NCBI GenBank assembly: GCA_034620365.1
Contig: JAQGEQ010000116.1
Location: forward strand, 310,001-374,000
From: Pegea sp. RAD2-039
Lineage: Eukaryota; Chordata; Thaliacea; Salpida; Salpidae
Direction of reading: 5' to 3'
Length of the DNA: 64,000 bases
Below are positions 62,274 to 64,000 of this stretch, in pieces. Every line of letters begins with the position of its first letter. The first letter of the stretch is position 1. The notes beneath the pieces were generated by a model. It ran no database searches. It saw only the letters and a program-made list of their open reading frames with translations, and was not told the DNA's origin. Both the position numbers and the translations under genes were made by a program.

Positions 62274-64000
62274 TGCCATCTTCTGATCCTCATCTTCTGA
62301 TCTTCATCTTCTGATCTTCATCTTCTGATCCTCATCTTCTGATCCTCATCTTCTGATCTTCATCTTCTGATCCTCATCTTCTGATCTTCATCTTCTGATC
62401 CTCATCTTCTGATCTTCATCTTCTGATCCTCATCTTCTGATCTTCATCATCTGATCTTCATCTTCTGATCCTCATCTTCTGATCTTCATCTTCTGATCTT
62501 CATCTTCTGATCTTCATCTTCTGATCCTCATCTTCTGATCCTCATCTTCTGATCTTCATCTTCTGATCTTCATCTTCTGATCCTCATCTTCTGATCTTCA
62601 TCTTCTGATCTTCATCTTCTGATCTTCATCTTCTGATCCTCATCTTCTGATCCTCATCTTCTGATCTTCATCTTCTGATCTTCATCTTCTGATCTTCATC
62701 TTCTGATCCTCATCTTCTGATCTTCATCTTCTGATCTTCATCTTCTGATCTTCATCTTCTGATCTTCATCTTCTGATCTTCATCTTCTGATCCTCATCTT
62801 CTGATTTTCATCTTCTGATCTTCATCTTCTGATCTTCACCTTCTGATCTTCATCTTCTGATCTTCATCTTCTGATCTTCATCTTCTGATCTTCATCTTCT
62901 GATCCTCATCTTCTGATCCTCATCTTCTGATCTTCATCTTCTGATCCTCATCTTCTGATCTTCATCTTCTGATCCTCATCTTCTGATCTTCATCTTCTGA
63001 TCCTCATCTTCTGATCTTCATCATCTGATCTTCATCTTCTGATCCTCATCTTCTGATCTTCATCTTCTGATCTTCATCTTCTGATCTTCATCTTCTGATC
63101 CTCATCTTCTGATCCTCATCTTCTGATCTTCATCTTCTGATCTTCATCTTCTGATCCTCATCTTCTGATCTTCATCTTCTGATCTTCATCTTCTGATCTT
63201 CATCTTCTGATCCTCATCTTCTGATCCTCATCTTCTGATCTTCATCTTCTGATCTTCATCTTCTGATCTTCATCTTCTGATCCTCATCTTCTGATCTTCA
63301 TCTTCTGATCTTCATCTTCTGATCTTCATCTTCTGATCTTCATCTTCTGATCTTCATCTTCTGATCCTCATCTTCTGATTTTCATCTTCTGATCTTCATC
63401 TTCTGATCTTCACCTTCTGATCTTCATCTTCTGATCTTCATCTTCTGATCTTCATCTTCTGATCTTCATCTTCTGATCTTCATCTTCTGATCTTCACCTT
63501 CTGATCTTCATCTTCTGATCTTCATCTTCTGATCTTCATCTTCTGATCTTCATCTTTTGATCTTCATCTTCTGATCTTCATCTTCTGATCCTCATCTTCT
63601 GATCTTCATCTTCTGATCTTCATCTTCTGATCTTCACCTTCTGATCTTCATCTTCTGATCTTCATCTTCTGATCTTCATCTTCTGATCTTCATCCTTTGA
63701 TCTTCATCTTCTGATCTTCATCTTCTGATCTTCATCTTCTGATCTTCACCTTCTGATCTTCATCTTCTGATCTTCATCTTCTGATCTTCATCTTCTGATC
63801 CTCATCTTCTAATCCTCATCTTCTGATCTTCATCTTCTGATCTTCATCTTCTGATCCTCATCTTCTGATCTTCATCTTCTGATCTTCATCTTCTGATCTT
63901 TATCTTCTGATCTTCATCTTCTGATCCTCATCTTCTGATCTTCATCTTTTGATCTTCATCTTCTGATCCTCATCTTCTAATCCTCATCTTCTGATCTTCA
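62274..64000. repeat. 14-bp minisatellite in AKT intron 12, runs off the window
   Basis: More than 120 copies of TGATCTTCATCTTC with CTTCATC/CCTCATC alternation, starting within about 10 nt of the donor GTTAGTTGCC. Larger duplicated blocks are visible: the pattern with TGATTTTCATC and TTCACC variants near 62800 recurs near 63375. The array continues past the window end. Confidence 0.98.

Overview
The window is metazoan nuclear DNA: very AT-rich by eye, spliced genes with GT-AG introns, many introns only about 45-60 nt long, animal-specific genes (ERG-type ETS factor, AKT, PLEKHO, TOPBP1), a tRNA-derived SINE family and a LINE remnant. I cannot name the species. Compact introns plus long simple arrays, together with possible spliced-leader acceptors, would fit a tunicate or another small invertebrate, but that is a guess.

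Layout from left to right. A PLEKHO-family PH-domain gene (1205-4617, minus) is followed by 5.2 kb of intergenic DNA, then a complete 30-exon TOPBP1 gene (9868-20799, plus) whose introns carry several independent minisatellites. RPL34 (21203-22362, minus) is convergent with TOPBP1. After a SINE-bearing intergenic stretch comes a PDZK1/NHERF-like gene (26068-32009, plus) with five PDZ domains and a long charged helix. Three minus-strand genes follow: CCDC86 (33858-34989), a 68-residue unknown (35638-35918) and an intronless mitochondrial prolyl-tRNA synthetase PARS2 (36805-38094). Seven kb of mostly non-coding DNA with an 8-bp array, a second SINE and promoter-like blocks leads to an ERG/FLI1-type ETS gene (45194-49720, plus). 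A 5'-truncated, 3'-rearranged copy of WDR43/UTP5 (52595-53662, plus) lies just after a LINE fragment. The window ends inside AKT (59073 onward, plus), in an intron filled by a 14-bp minisatellite.

The genes do not form one pathway. TOPBP1 serves replication and the ATR checkpoint. RPL34, CCDC86 and WDR43 belong to ribosome structure or production. PARS2 serves mitochondrial translation. AKT and PLEKHO are PH-domain signalling proteins. ERG is a transcription factor and the PDZ protein is a scaffold.

The most unusual signals are sequence-level: tandem arrays that fill introns right up to the splice sites, with repeat units that themselves resemble GT...AG; a strong local excess of the palindrome TGACGTCA in introns, exons and intergenic DNA; and a GATCTTCATC word shared by intron arrays and the acidic coding repeat of the PLEKHO gene. 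Exon boundaries below were read by hand from splice signals, reading phase and remembered family sequence. No alignment was run.
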